Of a stretch of DNA of 54,219 bases, positions 35,716 to 44,552 are shown one piece after another (position 1 is the stretch's first letter; the number at the start of each line of letters is the position of its first letter). The notes beneath the pieces are model-generated. The model was not told the origin of the DNA. It did no database searches and was given only the letters and a program-made list of their open reading frames with translations. The DNA lies in NCBI GenBank assembly GCA_004173515.1, contig SECN01000019.1, positions 1-54,219 on the forward strand, read 5' to 3'. A program made the position numbers and the translations under genes. This stretch comes from Myxococcaceae bacterium. GTDB lineage: Bacteria; Myxococcota; Myxococcia; Myxococcales; Myxococcaceae.

Positions 35716-36201
35716 ATGCCGGCCCATCAGTTCCTCCTCAATGGACAGACGGTCTCCGTGGAAGCGCCCGAGGACCTGCCCCTGCTGTGGGTGCTGCGCG
35801 ACGAGCTGGGCGTCACGGGCCCCAAGTATGGCTGCGGGGTGGGCGTCTGCGGCGCGTGCACCAGCCACCTGGACGGAGAGGCCTTCCGCCCCTGCATCCA
35901 ACCCGTGGGAGGCGTCGCGGGCCGTGAGGTGTTGACCATCGAAGGGCTGGGAGGCGAAGGGCTGCATCCCGTGCAGCAGGCGTGGATCACCGAGGACGTG
36001 GCCCAGTGCGGCTTCTGCCAACCCGGGCAGATCATGGCCGCGGTCGCGCTGCTGCGGAAGAACCCCCATCCGTCCAACGCGGACATCGACGCCGCCATGA
36101 GTGACAACGTCTGCCGTTGCGGCACGTATGTCCGCATCCGTGCCGCCATCCAACGCGCCGCGCTGCTGCTGCGCAACGGAGCGGGCGTCCAGGGAGGATG
36201 A
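35716..36201 (+). CDS. 2Fe-2S subunit of molybdenum hydroxylase
   Basis: 161 residues carrying two 2Fe-2S clusters. The plant-ferredoxin-type cluster ligands are in [17 protein letters not shown] plus a later Cys in FRPCIQP. The second, all-helical cluster uses CGFCQPGQI and [14 protein letters not shown]. This electron-transfer subunit is shared by xanthine dehydrogenase, CO dehydrogenase and IorA-type enzymes, and it passes electrons from the molybdenum site of the partner encoded just upstream (2-base gap, translational coupling likely). It has no export signal of its own and would be carried out by the Tat signal of the partner. It converges on the small HET-motif gene. Confidence 0.95.
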   Translation: MPAHQFLLNGQTVSVEAPEDLPLLWVLRDELGVTGPKYGCGVGVCGACTSHLDGEAFRPCIQPVGGVAGREVLTIEGLGGEGLHPVQQAWITEDVAQCGFCQPGQIMAAVALLRKNPHPSNADIDAAMSDNVCRCGTYVRIRAAIQRAALLLRNGAGVQGG

Positions 36202-36229
36202 ACCCTGGCGGCGGTGCCACTGCTCCGGT

Positions 36230-36613
36230 TCACGGCAGCGGCCGCAGGTCGGGTTCGACGAACCGGACCCGCGCTTCGGCGCTGAAGAGGACCTCGCGAG
36301 AGTAATGGTCGTCGAGGAGGTCCTTGCGACGGAATCGTGGGTGGTGGTCGAGGAACGAGGTGAAGTCGCGGCATGGCTCCACCTCCGTCCGCTCCCCCAC
36401 GAGCCGGGCCCACGCGACCGTCACGGTCTCGTGGAACTTCTCCGGCACTCCGAGCTGGGAGGTGAGGAGCTTCAGTCCCGCACGCGTGCGTTCGATGGCG
36501 GTGTCCCTGCCGGCTTCGCGGGTGTGAAGGTAGACCACCCGTACATGGTCCAGATGCGGGAGTTCGCGCAGCTCGCCCCGTGAGAATCGTTCGAGAAAGG
36601 TCTTGTCATCCAT
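36230..36613 (-). CDS. small protein of unknown function, HET-motif family
   Basis: 127 residues from ATG 36613. An ATG two codons upstream (36619) follows GGAGGG directly with no spacer, so the second ATG, with a 6-base spacer, fits better. The motif PHLDHVRVVYLHTREAGRDT followed by KFHETVTVAWARLVG resembles a widespread small protein family with an HETIT-like motif and no known function. No signal peptide or membrane segment is seen. The gene lies downstream of a MarR regulator, and a tandem palindrome spans its promoter, so it is the likely MarR target. Confidence 0.65.
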   Translation of the reverse strand: MDDKTFLERFSRGELRELPHLDHVRVVYLHTREAGRDTAIERTRAGLKLLTSQLGVPEKFHETVTVAWARLVGERTEVEPCRDFTSFLDHHPRFRRKDLLDDHYSREVLFSAEARVRFVEPDLRPLP

Positions 36614-36631
36614 GGTCATCCCTCCACGATA

Positions 36632-36659
36632 TACTACGAAAACGTAGTACGAAAGCGTA
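36632..36659. promoter_or_regulatory. tandem MarR-type operators
   Basis: TACTACG (36632-36638), AAAA and CGTAGTA (36643-36649) form an 18-bp palindrome. A second, TACG-AAAG-CGTA (36648-36659), follows with a 13-bp period. The core TACG-AAAR-CGTA thus occurs twice. The minus-strand TAGTATAT beside it looks like a -10 element for the small gene at 36613, so a bound repressor would block it. Confidence 0.65.
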
Positions 36660-36701
36660 GAAATTGGAAGTCAAGCCACGGCGGATGCCGTCACGGGAGG
36701 C

Positions 36702-37121
36702 TCAGGAGATTCCGGAGAGCCGCTTCATGAACGCGGTGTGGCCACGGACAGCCTCGGGTCCTGCCTCCGCGAGCTTCCTGTCGACTCGCGCGAAAGCGGC
36801 CTCGGCGGCCTTGCACAGGGCGGCGCCACTGTCGGTGATCGAAACGAGCCAGGAGCGCCCGTCGGCGGGATTGCGGGCGCGTTGCACGTAGCCCTGCTGT
36901 TCCAACCGCGACACCAGGCTGGTCGACGTGGACGCCCCGATGTGCAGCGCCGACATGACTCCGGTCATCGTCAGGGAGCCTGCCGCGAGCGTGGTCAACA
37001 GGACGGCTTCTCCGGCACCGAGGCCCGTGGCTTCGAGCTCGGCGTCCAACAACCTCGCGGCCTTGTGCCCCCCCACGAGCAGCCCCGCGGTCAATCCCGC
37101 CATCGACCTGGATGCAGCCAC
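36702..37121 (-). CDS. MarR-family transcriptional regulator
   Basis: 139 residues from GTG 37121, chosen because GGAGGT lies about 9 bases upstream and the length then matches the family; a longer in-frame form from 37178 is possible. The winged-helix core reads GAGEAVLLTTLAAGSLTMTG, then STSLVSRLEQQGYVQRARNPADGRSW with the Arg-rich wing (NPADGRS), then SITDSGAAL. The protein should act as a dimeric repressor whose ligand is unknown. The tandem palindromes at 36632-36659, between its stop and the next gene, are the likely site of action. Confidence 0.85.
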   Translation of the reverse strand: MAASRSMAGLTAGLLVGGHKAARLLDAELEATGLGAGEAVLLTTLAAGSLTMTGVMSALHIGASTSTSLVSRLEQQGYVQRARNPADGRSWLVSITDSGAALCKAAEAAFARVDRKLAEAGPEAVRGHTAFMKRLSGIS

Positions 37122-37202
37122 CGTTCGTCCACCTCCGTCGGACTTCCAGCTCACAGTGTGGCACCGACGGCCGCGCACATGCGGAACTCTTCCGCCGAAG
37201 CC

Positions 37203-38156
37203 CTAGACGGGAATGGCCTCCCACGGCCTGGAGGGATGCTGTTTGCGGAAGGCCTCGATGCGGGACCCCATCTCCCAGCTCGTGTTCGTGTCTCGCAGCA
37301 GGTCCAGGTACAGACACCGCCGTGCCACGGCCTCCAGGTCGAAGGCCCAGTACAGGCTCATCAGCGGGTTGATCCACAGCCGGCTGCCCTGGGTGCGTGA
37401 TGTGCGGTGCTTGTCGCCATAGTCACCGTCGATGGCGCCCACCACCGACAGCGACACGATGCTGGGGCGCCGGGCCATCTCCTCCGACGAGAACAGCACC
37501 GCCTCCCGGTAGCGATCCACCTCGGGCATCCCCTGGAGCAGCGCGGTGACGCCCAGGTACGCACCGCGCTGGCTCAGGTCCGCCACCGCCTCCAGGAAGT
37601 GCGCGTGACAGACGCCGTGAAACGCATCCACCCCGAATCCCAGACAGACAATCAGCTTGTCGCGCAGCGACAGCGCATCCACCGCCGCCAAGCTCGCGAT
37701 GTCCTCCTCTGGTGTGCCCAGCCCCGCTTCATCCCCCCGCATGAGGATGTCGGTGCCCCCATCCACCAGCACCACCGTGTCGAAGCCCAGCGCCGCCTGC
37801 AACGCCGCATAGGCCGCGTGCAAAGGCACGACCCCGGTCTTGTCGAAGCAATAGACGGGAACCGACTCACCCCGGGCCTGGAACCACCGGGCAAGCACCC
37901 CTTCCGGGAAGTAGTGCTCCGGCCCCTGCGTCTCCGCGCGGACTTCCACGAGCCCGGGCGCCAGGACACGCCCGTTCACACGGTCCAGCACCGTGAAGCT
38001 CAGGTTCGCCAGCGACACCTGCTTGCCCATCGCGCGAAGGCGGAAGTAGAGCGGCAGCCCGCTGTAGACATCGAAGCCGCCGCCCGCGCCCGCGATGAGC
38101 ACGTGCTCGGCCCGCTGGAGTCGTTCGAACAACGGCGAGGTCGCTAGGTCCATCAT
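37203..38156 (-). CDS. DUF1152 family protein
   Basis: 317 residues from ATG 38156 (GGAG 5 bases upstream; a second ATG follows directly, and a longer frame from 38240 lacks support). The N-terminal VLIAGAGGGFDVYSGLPLYF looks like a glycine-rich nucleotide-binding loop and is followed by VSLANLSF, a pair typical of DUF1152. Later FDTVVLVDGGTDILMRGDE and CLGFGVDAFHGVCHAHFLEA are conserved-looking. The function of the family is not established. The gene stands upstream of marR on the same strand with a gap of about 80 bases. Confidence 0.75.
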   Translation of the reverse strand: MMDLATSPLFERLQRAEHVLIAGAGGGFDVYSGLPLYFRLRAMGKQVSLANLSFTVLDRVNGRVLAPGLVEVRAETQGPEHYFPEGVLARWFQARGESVPVYCFDKTGVVPLHAAYAALQAALGFDTVVLVDGGTDILMRGDEAGLGTPEEDIASLAAVDALSLRDKLIVCLGFGVDAFHGVCHAHFLEAVADLSQRGAYLGVTALLQGMPEVDRYREAVLFSSEEMARRPSIVSLSVVGAIDGDYGDKHRTSRTQGSRLWINPLMSLYWAFDLEAVARRCLYLDLLRDTNTSWEMGSRIEAFRKQHPSRPWEAIPV

Positions 38157-38279
38157 CCACGCTCCGTTCCGGAGAGGCGCCGGGTCGGGCATGTTCTCAG
38201 GCGGCACGGGAGACGTCGAGCCACCACGCTCCGGACGCATGCCCGAAGAGCGGAGGCGGACTCCGGGTCCCCCAAACCC

Positions 38280-39068
38280 TCAACGCTCGACGATGTCGGC
38301 GCTCTGCAGGTACTCGGATGCTTCGACAATCGTTTCGATGGTCCAGCCCCGGTTGGAGCCCCGGCCCCGCTCGTCGCAATCGCCGTCGGTGTGGATGCCC
38401 AGCAGGTGGCCCTGGCGGTTGAGCACACCCGCGCCGGAGCTGCCGACCAGGGTGTCCAGGTCCGAGTAATAGACGAGCTGATCACACGCATCCAGGTACC
38501 TGCCCTCGGCGATGACCTTGGGCCGCCCCCGGGGATGCTGGATGATGGCCAGGCGCTCCGTCGCCACGGTCGACAGCAGTACCGGCGTCACCGCGGGCAG
38601 CACGTCGAGCTGGATGAGCGCGTAGTCGGGCGCGAACGATTGCTCGATGACGGTGCCCTCGGTGACCAGGGGGTCTCCGTCGGATGCGTCCTCGAAGTTG
38701 AAGACCAGCAGCGACCGGTCCCCAAGCCCGACACAGTGCCCCGCAGTCACCACCACCGGTCCCGCGCTCGCTTCAATCAGCGTTCCGGTGCAGCGCCCGT
38801 CGATGAGCACGACCGCGTCCTCGGCCGTCTGGGCGACGTCCGCGAACTCCCCCTGATAGCTGTTGATGGGGGTGAAGTCCGCCGAGGGGCCGCACTGCGT
38901 GAGGCGGCGCACTTCCGGCGGCTTCGTCTTCACACAGACCGGAGCAGGATCCTCCGTGATCTCCTCGTCGGGCACCGACTTTCCACAGGCAACAGCGCCC
39001 AGGAAGAAGGTGCCCGCGAGGATGGGGCCCCACAGCTTCAGGAATGGACCGTGGGGCCTTGATGCCAT
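38280..39068 (-). CDS. trypsin-like serine protease lipoprotein
   Basis: 262 residues. A lipobox-like GAVACGK (Cys28) marks an exported lipoprotein. The chymotrypsin-fold triad is visible: His in VVTAGHCVG, Asp in SFAPDYALIQLD and Ser in TLVGSSGAGVLN, with the oxyanion-hole glycines. Two cysteine pairs (CVKTK...CGP and DACDQ...GDCDE) suggest disulfides. It lies 5 bases downstream of the second M57-type metalloprotease gene on the same strand, so the two proteases may be co-expressed. Confidence 0.85.
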   Translation of the reverse strand: MASRPHGPFLKLWGPILAGTFFLGAVACGKSVPDEEITEDPAPVCVKTKPPEVRRLTQCGPSADFTPINSYQGEFADVAQTAEDAVVLIDGRCTGTLIEASAGPVVVTAGHCVGLGDRSLLVFNFEDASDGDPLVTEGTVIEQSFAPDYALIQLDVLPAVTPVLLSTVATERLAIIQHPRGRPKVIAEGRYLDACDQLVYYSDLDTLVGSSGAGVLNRQGHLLGIHTDGDCDERGRGSNRGWTIETIVEASEYLQSADIVER

Positions 39069-39073
39069 GGGGC

Positions 39074-39844
39074 TTAGTACAGGTAGTTCAGCGCCGTGAT
39101 GTCAGAGCTGGTCCACTCGCCGGTCTCGGTCGAACGGAAGCAGGAGTTCATGATCGAACCGCCGACCGTGGCCGTGCCCGACGTGCCGGGGATCAGGATG
39201 GCGCCCACGCCCGCGGTGCCCTCGTTGCTGGCCGCGCCGCCGCAGCTGATGGCGCGGTTGTAGTAGTCAGAGTGACGGAAGCCGATCGAGTGGCCGAGCT
39301 CGTGCGTGATGACGTGCTCGTTCACGTCCGCGCTGTAGCTCTGCAGACCGGTGCCGATGTTGATGGTCCCGTAGGGACGGCCGCCCGTGGGGAAGCCCGC
39401 CGAGCCGCCGGCGCCGGACATGGTGGTCGCCGTGATGTTCGCGCTGCAGCCCGTGGTGGGGCCACGCGCCATCGTGAAGCTCAGGCCGCGCTGGTTGTAG
39501 TTCTGGATGGCCGCGTCGAGGCCCGCGCTCAGGCGGCTGTAGCTGTTGAAGCCGGACGTGGGGTTGATGCAGATCTTCGTCACGGTGGAGGCGACGAGGT
39601 TCGTGGTGCGGTACTGCTCCAGGCTCTCCTTGCCGGGCTGCAGCATCTCGCGGGACGCCTCGAGCGTCACGTGGGCGTCGCGGCCGACGTAGACGGCGTC
39701 GTCGACGACCATGATGTCGTTCTCCGGGAAGCCAGCCTCGACCAGGTTGGAGATGATCTCCTGGTTCTCAAGCTGCACGTCGTTACCGCAGCCGGACAGG
39801 AACGCGCCACAGGTCGCCACGAGGACTGCCGCTTTCTTGAGCAT
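39074..39844 (-). CDS. M57-type zinc metalloprotease lipoprotein, copy 2
   Basis: 256 residues from ATG 39844, with AAGGAAG upstream. A lipobox ends FLSGCG (Cys19). The zinc motif is ITHELGHSIGFRHSDY (HExxHxxGxxH). It is a paralogue of the protein at 32478-33254: identical or near-identical blocks include REMLQ, QYRTTNLV, TVTKICINP, ARGPTTGCSA, GGRPY and EGTAGVGAILIPGT. The copies differ in the N-terminal pro-region, and this copy ends at NYLY, lacking the final RC of copy 1. It precedes the trypsin-like gene by 5 bases. Confidence 0.9.
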   Translation of the reverse strand: MLKKAAVLVATCGAFLSGCGNDVQLENQEIISNLVEAGFPENDIMVVDDAVYVGRDAHVTLEASREMLQPGKESLEQYRTTNLVASTVTKICINPTSGFNSYSRLSAGLDAAIQNYNQRGLSFTMARGPTTGCSANITATTMSGAGGSAGFPTGGRPYGTINIGTGLQSYSADVNEHVITHELGHSIGFRHSDYYNRAISCGGAASNEGTAGVGAILIPGTSGTATVGGSIMNSCFRSTETGEWTSSDITALNYLY

Positions 39845-40232
39845 TTGTCTTCCTTTGATTCGGGGGGTACACGCCCGCCGCCGCCTGACCTTCCCGTCAG
39901 CCGCGGACCGGCGTGCCCAGCCACTGAGCAACTGCCGGGCCATCCGGTGCCTCAGAGGGGGATGTCGCGTATTTGGAGAATTGCCTGGAGCGCCGACACT
40001 CCAGGTTCTTAGAACCTAAGCGTAAAGGAATGTGACGCTGGGATTGCTAAGCAACCGCCCCGACAACGGTTTTCACCCCAACGGTCGGACCTCCCTATTT
40101 CAGGACAGTGGTGTCTTTGAATCAGTCACCCGCCCTGGGGTCGCAATCACCCGTCAACACCCGGGGTGCACACATGGGGTGGGTGAAGGATGGGCGTGAA
40201 TGCACTCCTGGTGTATCCCGTCGCACATGCCT
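39845..40232. other. 388-bp divergent intergenic region with palindromes
   Basis: This gap between the metalloprotease and the plus-strand lipoprotein contains two overlapping dyads: CTGGAG (39985-39990) with CTCCAG (39999-40004), and AGGTTCT (40003-40009) with AGAACCT (40011-40017). GC is lower than in the coding regions around it. These are likely promoter or operator elements. I see no gene. Confidence 0.5.
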
Positions 40233-41417
40233 ATGCGCCAAGCCACCCTTCCCTTCGCCGCGCTGTTGGGCGCGGCCCTGTCCTTCCTGCCGGGCTGCGA
40301 GAGCACGAAGTCGAGCGGCCCTTCTCCTTCCGACGCCCAGGTCCAGAAGTCCTCGCCCGCGCAGGACGCGGACGCCTGGAAGCGCGCCCGGGTGGGCGAC
40401 CGGGTCGTCTACACGTTCTCCGCGACCCAGGGTCCCGGGCGTGGCGGGGGCGGCGGCGCGGCGCGCACCCTCGATGGGCAACTGACGCTGGAGGTGGTGT
40501 CCGTGCAGCAGCCCTGGGTCTGGGTGCGCGTGGCCTTCACCGACGCGGCCGGCAAGCCCCTGGCCTCGCCCAGGCTGGCTCAGGACCTGCTCCTTCCCGT
40601 GCGCGCGGACGCGACGCGCCCGCTCGACGTGCCCCATGGCGGTGAGGCCACCGCCGAGCGCACCTCCAGCGCGGGCCGCGACTGGGAGGCCCTTCGCTAC
40701 GTCAGCGACCAGCGCCCCGTGGACGGCCCCCTGCGCGCGCGGGTGTACGCCAACGCGCCGGGCCCGCTCTACCTCACCCACGGCCTGCTGGACGCGAGCA
40801 CGGAGTCGGCCGGCTTCCACACCCCGGGCGGGTTCAAGCTGACGCTGCGCGAGTTCCGTGAAGGCTCGGCGGAGGCCAACGCCCCCGCGCCCGCGCTGGA
40901 GCGGCCCCTGGGCCCGGGCGCGTACTACGACCGGCACGTGGACGTGGGCCCTGCCCCCGGCGTGCAGCGCGTGTGCTTCTCCGCCGAGCGCGGCTACCTG
41001 CTGCGCACCGAGGGCCCCCTCGACGATGCAGCCAAGGCGGCCCCCTGCGCCGACTTCTCCCAGGCCGAACCGGAGCCCCTCGAGGAGGTGCTGATGAGCC
41101 TGCCGTGGGAAGCGCTGAACCCGGCGGATGCGCCGCCCGCCAACGCGTCCATCACGCGGGGCACCTTCAGCGCGGACGGCCGCTCCGTGCCCGCCCTCAC
41201 CGAGCAGAGCACCGAGAACTTCGAAGGCACCGAGCGCGTCTTCTTCCAGACCTCCGCGGCCGAGCCGTGGGCCCCGGGGCTCGCGGGCCTGCCGTATGAG
41301 GCGCGCTTCCAACCGCTCTCCAACAGCACCGAGCGCGTGGTGGCTGGAGGCAAGCGCGAATCCGAGGGCGGCACTAAAATCGTGCACTGGGGTTCATGGC
41401 TCGCGGGCGCGAAGTAA
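40233..41417 (+). CDS. lipoprotein of unknown function
   Basis: 394 residues from ATG 40233 (ATG 40227 also possible; no clear ribosome binding site). The signal peptide ends at a lipobox FLPGC (Cys20 from this start), and a Ser-rich linker follows. The body is beta-rich and acidic, with DRVVYTFSATQG, LTLEVVSVQQPWVWVRVAFTDAAG and GFKLTLREFREG strands, and closes with VHWGSWLAG. I recognise no domain. It is flanked by the promoter region of the metalloprotease operon and the convergent RNA-repair gene, so context gives no clear clue. Confidence 0.7.
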   Translation: MRQATLPFAALLGAALSFLPGCESTKSSGPSPSDAQVQKSSPAQDADAWKRARVGDRVVYTFSATQGPGRGGGGGAARTLDGQLTLEVVSVQQPWVWVRVAFTDAAGKPLASPRLAQDLLLPVRADATRPLDVPHGGEATAERTSSAGRDWEALRYVSDQRPVDGPLRARVYANAPGPLYLTHGLLDASTESAGFHTPGGFKLTLREFREGSAEANAPAPALERPLGPGAYYDRHVDVGPAPGVQRVCFSAERGYLLRTEGPLDDAAKAAPCADFSQAEPEPLEEVLMSLPWEALNPADAPPANASITRGTFSADGRSVPALTEQSTENFEGTERVFFQTSAAEPWAPGLAGLPYEARFQPLSNSTERVVAGGKRESEGGTKIVHWGSWLAGAK

Positions 41418-41450
41418 CGGCTGACGCTTACGCAGGCTCAATGACATGCA

Positions 41451-44400
41451 TCACGAAGCAGGTTCGTGGGACTGGCCCTTGTCATTCCCACGCACCAGCT
41501 CGATGCGCAGCGCTGTTCCTTCGGGACGGTGCGCCCATTCGTGAAAAGACAGACGAAAGGCCTCCACGGCCTCGAACAGCGGGCCGTGGGGTTGCCAGGA
41601 CAAGGCCGCCGTGTCCCGGGTCTCGCGCACCTCCAACCCGATGAGCAGGGTTCCTCCGGCCCCCGGTGCCTGGAGTGGACGCACGGAGAGGCGCCGGTCC
41701 CCTTCCAGCCGATACACCAGGGCCGTGAGGTGTCCGAGGAGCCAACCCGCGACGACCTCCCGGGATTCGAGGGTGGGACCATCGACCGACAATCGCAGAC
41801 GGGTCGGCAGGTCCTGATTCACCTCCAGGGGCTGAAAGAGCGCGGCCCAGGCTTCGGGCGTCCGCGATGCGCGGGCCGAGGCCACGAGCTCGCGGGCACG
41901 GAGCAGCTCCTCTTGCAGGACGCGGAGCGTGGAGCGCGACACATTGCGCGCGGTGTTTCGCGCCGGGAGCGCGGGGGCAATGACAGGCACGAGGTCGCGC
42001 TTGCCTTCAGGACGGTAGCGAGCCGTCTCGGGCGTGAGCGTCACCGGCTGGGGCCAGGGCCAGGAGGCGAAGGTCCCGAAGAAGTGCGCGAGCAGTGATG
42101 CGTCGGACGTCACGACGTCGCGGGCCGCGCGGATGCAGGCCCAGGCCGCGAGCAGCGTCCACGACAGCCCCCCGAGATAGCCCAGGGCGTGTGAGTAGAC
42201 GCCCCGGGCCCGGGCCCAGGCCTTGACCGCGCGCATCAGCGCGTGGAACCGCTCGGTCCGTCCTTCTTCCCGCTCAATGGCATCCAACACCCCCAACGTG
42301 TCCGCCAGTCCGAGGATGGAGCGCAGGCCTGCGGGGTCGAGCCGGTCGCCATGCCGTTCGAGCAGCGTCAGGGGATCTTCGTCAGGTGGCACGCCCTCCG
42401 GACGGCTCGCATACGCCAGATCGAAGCTCACGCCCTCCAGGGACAGCTTCACCAGCGGGATGGCGGCGTCCGCCACGTAGCGGGCCGTGCAGGAGGAAGA
42501 CGCGGCCAGTTCCTGGAGGAGTGCTCGGGCGAAGTCCTCGCGGGACAGGCTCGCCGGGCCGATGGCGACCGCGTCCACGTCACTGCCCACGCCATCCGTG
42601 CCCAGCAGGTACGAGCCATAGGGATGCAGCGAGGCTCCCACCCGCGCGCAGTGCTTGCGCGACTGCTCCACCGTGGTGGTCCTGGTGGCGTGCCCTTCCC
42701 GTGATGCACCTGCGCCCAGGGAGGCCAGCGCCGCCCGGAGCGGAGCATCCTCGTGCTCCGGGTCGACTTGCCGTGCGCGGGGCGTGGCGCCCGTCAGGGG
42801 GATGCGCCGGACGACCTCGAAGGGGGTGTCGCCCTTCCTCCGGATGAGACAGAGCTCGCCCACCGCGAACTTCAGCGGTCGCCAGCTTCGCTGCCACGCC
42901 GCGAGCGTGCGGGCGTTGTCAGCGTCTTCCGACAGCGCGAGCTGTCCCACGGAGAGGTGGGGCGTGAAGCCACCGTGCGCGGAGGTAGAGCACTCAGGCA
43001 GGGCCGCCACGAGCTTCGCGTGCAGGGCCGCCAGCGCTCCCGAAGGTTGGTCCTCGGGACGCAGCCAGGCCGTCGCGTTGGCGCGGTGCTCGAAAAGGTC
43101 GAACGCGGAGAGCGTCACGTCGAAGGGTTCGACCTCCTGGAGGGCATCCACGAGGAGCGCCTCCACCGTCTCGAAGTCCTCCTCCGGGACGAAGGGGTAC
43201 AGCAGCGTGATGTGAGGCATCCACCGCTGGAACTTCGAGTCGTGCTTCTTGCGCAGCGCCTGGATGGGGGCCCAGACGTTCTCGGGAGGGATGAGCACCA
43301 GGGCCGTATGGTGGACCAACGCCGTCGAGGACGCGGAGGCAAGGGCCATCGGTGAGACCTCCGCCTCGCGACGAAGGACGCAGCAGAGCCCGAAGTGATC
43401 CGATGCGAAGAGGGCCTTCCCCGAGGGCGCGGGCGGCCCGTCCAGGGGGGCTTCCGCGAAGAGGCCGATGGTCCGGGGTGCAAGCCGTCCCGAGGGAGAC
43501 GCCACCAGCACCCGATCCAACCGCCGGAGCAGTCCCGAGACGGTGGTGAGCGCCGCCAACGTGTTCAGCCGGGGGTTGAACGTCTCCCCCGCTTCGGAGG
43601 GTCGCAATGCGCTCCACGCGTCCACGAAGCCCGCGCGGGCGAAGGCGTCCACTTCGGGCTCCCCATCGCCGAAGTTGAAGTCACCGGCCAGCAGCAGATC
43701 CGGAGCCTCGGTGTCACCCGTCGCACCGAGCACGCGGGCCCAGTCGAGGAGGGCTTGGACCTGCACGGCGCGCGCGGAGGCACCGGCGGCGTCGCGGTTG
43801 CTGGTCAGATGCGGCGTCGCCACCCACAGCGCGCCACCGGAGAGCCGAAGCTCGGCGGCGATAATCCGCTTGTCCCGGGAGAAGACGCGCTGCCACACGG
43901 AGGCGAGGGGCACGCGAGACAGGAGCACCTGTCCGTAGGTCTCCACGGTGTTCGCGCCGGGACCGTCCGACAGCCAATAACGCTCGCGCACCCAGGGCTC
44001 GGCGAGCAGGGCCCGGAGGAAGGGCGCGGTGACCTCCTGGAGGGCGATGAGGTCCGCGTCCGTCTCGCGCAGCAGGGCGAGCGTCGCCGGAGTCCTGCGC
44101 TCGGTCGCCAGCAGCTCCGCGTCGTACAGGTCGAAGAGGACGTTGAAGGTGGCGACGGTCAGCGATGCCGGCGTGGGGAGCGCGTGACCCACGTCGCGGG
44201 GCGCCTCGGACCAGGAGCCCGAGCGCGCGTCGAACCGGTACGCGGGCAGCGGGGTGAAGCCGGGAACCGCGAGGGTCCGGGGTGGCGCGGGCGCCTCGGC
44301 GGTCCCGGTGTTGCTCAGCAGGTCGAGGCGCTCCTTGCGGTCCCACACCACCTGATGGCCGCGTTTGAAGTACCAGACGCGGTGCCACGGAATCTCCCCG

Positions 44401-44552
44401 TCGGGGACGAACGCCTCGAAGGGCATCTCCTCCAAGGCGCCTGGGCCCCGGTGCGCGTCGTAACCGACGACGAACTCGCGGGCGTCGAGCCGGGGATCCC
44501 ACCGGATGCGGTGATACACCTCGCGGCTGGTCGTGAAACGTTCCTGGGACAT
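41451..44552 (-). CDS. four-domain RNA repair protein: DUF504/MJ1316, EEP nuclease, 2H phosphoesterase, nucleotidyltransferase
   Basis: 1033 residues from ATG 44552 (GGAG upstream). (1) About 5-90: a DUF504/MJ1316 domain (SREVYHRIRWDPRLD, PWHRVWYFKRG), thought to recognise cyclic phosphate RNA ends. (2) About 130-390: an endonuclease/exonuclease/phosphatase with TVATFNVLF, LIALQEV, ATPHLTSNRD, AGDFNF, LDRVLV and ASDHFGL, a complete catalytic set. (3) About 400-560: a 2H phosphoesterase with PHITLLYPF and PHLSVGQ. (4) About 620-900: a polymerase-beta-type nucleotidyltransferase with GSYLLGTDGVGSDVD and third Asp in SFDLAY, closest to poly(A)/CCA polymerases. The C-terminal 130 residues are an extra alpha/beta region. 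Such fusions fit end-healing and tailing of cut RNA. Confidence 0.85.
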   Translation of the reverse strand: MSQERFTTSREVYHRIRWDPRLDAREFVVGYDAHRGPGALEEMPFEAFVPDGEIPWHRVWYFKRGHQVVWDRKERLDLLSNTGTAEAPAPPRTLAVPGFTPLPAYRFDARSGSWSEAPRDVGHALPTPASLTVATFNVLFDLYDAELLATERRTPATLALLRETDADLIALQEVTAPFLRALLAEPWVRERYWLSDGPGANTVETYGQVLLSRVPLASVWQRVFSRDKRIIAAELRLSGGALWVATPHLTSNRDAAGASARAVQVQALLDWARVLGATGDTEAPDLLLAGDFNFGDGEPEVDAFARAGFVDAWSALRPSEAGETFNPRLNTLAALTTVSGLLRRLDRVLVASPSGRLAPRTIGLFAEAPLDGPPAPSGKALFASDHFGLCCVLRREAEVSPMALASASSTALVHHTALVLIPPENVWAPIQALRKKHDSKFQRWMPHITLLYPFVPEEDFETVEALLVDALQEVEPFDVTLSAFDLFEHRANATAWLRPEDQPSGALAALHAKLVAALPECSTSAHGGFTPHLSVGQLALSEDADNARTLAAWQRSWRPLKFAVGELCLIRRKGDTPFEVVRRIPLTGATPRARQVDPEHEDAPLRAALASLGAGASREGHATRTTTVEQSRKHCARVGASLHPYGSYLLGTDGVGSDVDAVAIGPASLSREDFARALLQELAASSSCTARYVADAAIPLVKLSLEGVSFDLAYASRPEGVPPDEDPLTLLERHGDRLDPAGLRSILGLADTLGVLDAIEREEGRTERFHALMRAVKAWARARGVYSHALGYLGGLSWTLLAAWACIRAARDVVTSDASLLAHFFGTFASWPWPQPVTLTPETARYRPEGKRDLVPVIAPALPARNTARNVSRSTLRVLQEELLRARELVASARASRTPEAWAALFQPLEVNQDLPTRLRLSVDGPTLESREVVAGWLLGHLTALVYRLEGDRRLSVRPLQAPGAGGTLLIGLEVRETRDTAALSWQPHGPLFEAVEAFRLSFHEWAHRPEGTALRIELVRGNDKGQSHEPAS

